From: Coprobacter secundus
GTDB taxonomy: Bacteria; Bacteroidota; Bacteroidia; Bacteroidales; Coprobacteraceae
Direction: 5' to 3'
Assembly (NCBI GenBank): GCA_000803105.1
Contig: JTDA01000005.1
Location: forward strand, 1 to 64,000
Length of the DNA: 64,000 bases
The notes under the pieces are model-generated. The model was not told where the DNA came from. It saw nothing but the letters and a program-made list of their open reading frames with translations, and searched no databases. This document shows, piece after piece, positions 63,338 through 64,000 of the stretch. Each line of letters begins with the position of its first letter. Within the stretch, counting starts at the first letter, position 1. Both the position numbers and the translations under genes were made by a program.

Positions 63338-64000
63338 TATTGAGTAATTATAATCAATGTCTCTGTTATAGATTTGTCATTGTTATCAGTAAGGTTTATG
63401 ACAAATTGATGAGTTCCAGCTCCGTATATACCTAATAATGGGGTAAATTGTGTAATATTGAAGTCTAGTTCGGTTTTATTTATAACATCTTCTTTAACAG
63501 GAAATCCTAAGCCTTTGATTGCAGTTTCGAATTCTCCTGGATTTACCAAATCTAAATGATCTGTTAAACCCACTCCGGGAAGGACTGGAGCCAATTTTTC
63601 AGATACGATATCTACGTTCAGTTCTTTGATTCCGCTGGCAGCATTTATTTTTACGATGACAGGTATGCCCTCCTCTGGTATATTTGTTGGAAGAGTAATC
63701 GGATTCTTAATGTCAAAGGTCTTTCCGTTAAAATCTTTGCCACTGATGCTCATGTCATTTTCTCCTCCAGAGGGAGGATTCACTGGATCTTCTTCAATGA
63801 GATCTTCTTCTATAGTGATGTTAAAATTTTTGTCTACAATTATAGCTGTGGCATCTAAGTCTATAGATGGATTGAGAGTGCCATTTTCTAAATTTCCGTC
63901 AGGATTTGTAGATTTGAGTTTAAATGTGATGGTTAATGTTTGAGTATCTTTCGATACCTTGCCATTTGCCGTTTGTAGCGTAGCTATACCATCAACAAGT
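63337..64000 (-). CDS. Partial surface protein gene, cut by the window edge
   Basis: The frame is open from the stop at 63337 to the right edge, so only the C-terminal 221 or so residues are visible and the start lies outside. The text NPSIDLDATAIIVDKNFNIT followed by IEEDLI, a Pro/Gly linker (VNPPSGGEN) and a final beta domain (KTFDIKNPITLPTNIPEEGI; GTHQFVINLTDNNDKSITE) suggest a DUF4493-operon type lipoprotein with Ig-like domains. An internal GTG at 63783 is not a credible start. It is translationally coupled to the next gene through TAATG. Confidence 0.75.
   Translation of the reverse strand, partial: LVDGIATLQTANGKVSKDTQTLTITFKLKSTNPDGNLENGTLNPSIDLDATAIIVDKNFNITIEEDLIEEDPVNPPSGGENDMSISGKDFNGKTFDIKNPITLPTNIPEEGIPVIVKINAASGIKELNVDIVSEKLAPVLPGVGLTDHLDLVNPGEFETAIKGLGFPVKEDVINKTELDFNITQFTPLLGIYGAGTHQFVINLTDNNDKSITETLIIITQ

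Noticed and set aside
1..64000. CRISPR arrays, insertion sequences or prophage genes
   Set aside because: I found no regularly spaced repeats, no transposase or integrase motifs, and no terminal inverted repeats flanking a gene.

Overview
The window is AT-rich chromosomal DNA from a gut-type member of the Bacteroidales (Bacteroidota). Evidence: three sets of SusC/SusD or PCMD surface genes, a hybrid two-component sensor (HTCS), promoters of the Bacteroides form (TTG or TTTG, about 19 bases, TAnnTTTG), many short-tailed Bacteroidota lipoprotein signals, and an L-fucose operon in the order known from Bacteroides. At least four secreted proteins carry C-terminal domains that look like type IX secretion (T9SS) sorting domains. 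Those are rare in Bacteroides itself but usual in families such as Barnesiellaceae, Odoribacteraceae and Porphyromonadaceae, so I lean to a Barnesiella/Coprobacter-like organism. This is inference.

Layout. 1-2 kb: a DUF4136-type lipoprotein and a small outer-membrane barrel. 2.0-5.8 kb: a tight four-gene cluster for steroid or bile-acid reduction (steroid 5-alpha-reductase, Old Yellow Enzyme, two overlapping short-chain dehydrogenases). 6-8.7 kb: a GT2 glycosyltransferase and a PLP aminotransferase. 8.8 kb: tRNA-Asp. 9-10.9 kb: a ferritin-like protein, a decayed hcp (hybrid cluster protein) remnant, and the iron-sulfur repair protein RIC. 11-19 kb (minus strand): a complete L-fucose catabolic operon fucR-I-O-A-K-mutarotase-P with two near-identical 19-base candidate operators. 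19-21.8 kb: a subtilisin-like protease preceded by a small lipoprotein that resembles its propeptide.

22-38 kb: polysaccharide utilization locus A. SusC, SusD and a DUF1735-like surface protein run on the minus strand; a LamG plus beta-helix protein and a GH2 enzyme run on the plus strand; then comes an HTCS whose reading frame is broken. 38.4-52.5 kb: locus B on the plus strand, with GH51 alpha-L-arabinofuranosidase, SusC, SusD, a DUF3823 lipoprotein, an FG-GAP secreted protein, a small unknown secreted protein, and a large FG-GAP/GH127 beta-L-arabinofuranosidase fusion. Together these point to arabinose-rich plant glycans such as extensin, arabinogalactan protein or pectic arabinan. 52.5-54.8 kb: a flippase-like membrane protein and a GT4 glycosyltransferase. 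55-57.6 kb: a fimbrillin-like lipoprotein, an O-acetylhomoserine sulfhydrylase and tRNA-Gly. 57.9-64 kb (minus strand): a translationally coupled operon of two PCMD-domain lipoproteins, two paralogous outer-membrane barrels and one gene cut by the window edge.

The observations I rate highest are the steroid-reduction cluster, the PCMD/barrel operon, the broken HTCS, the protease with a separate propeptide-like lipoprotein, the duplicated fucose operator, and the hcp pseudogene beside ric.
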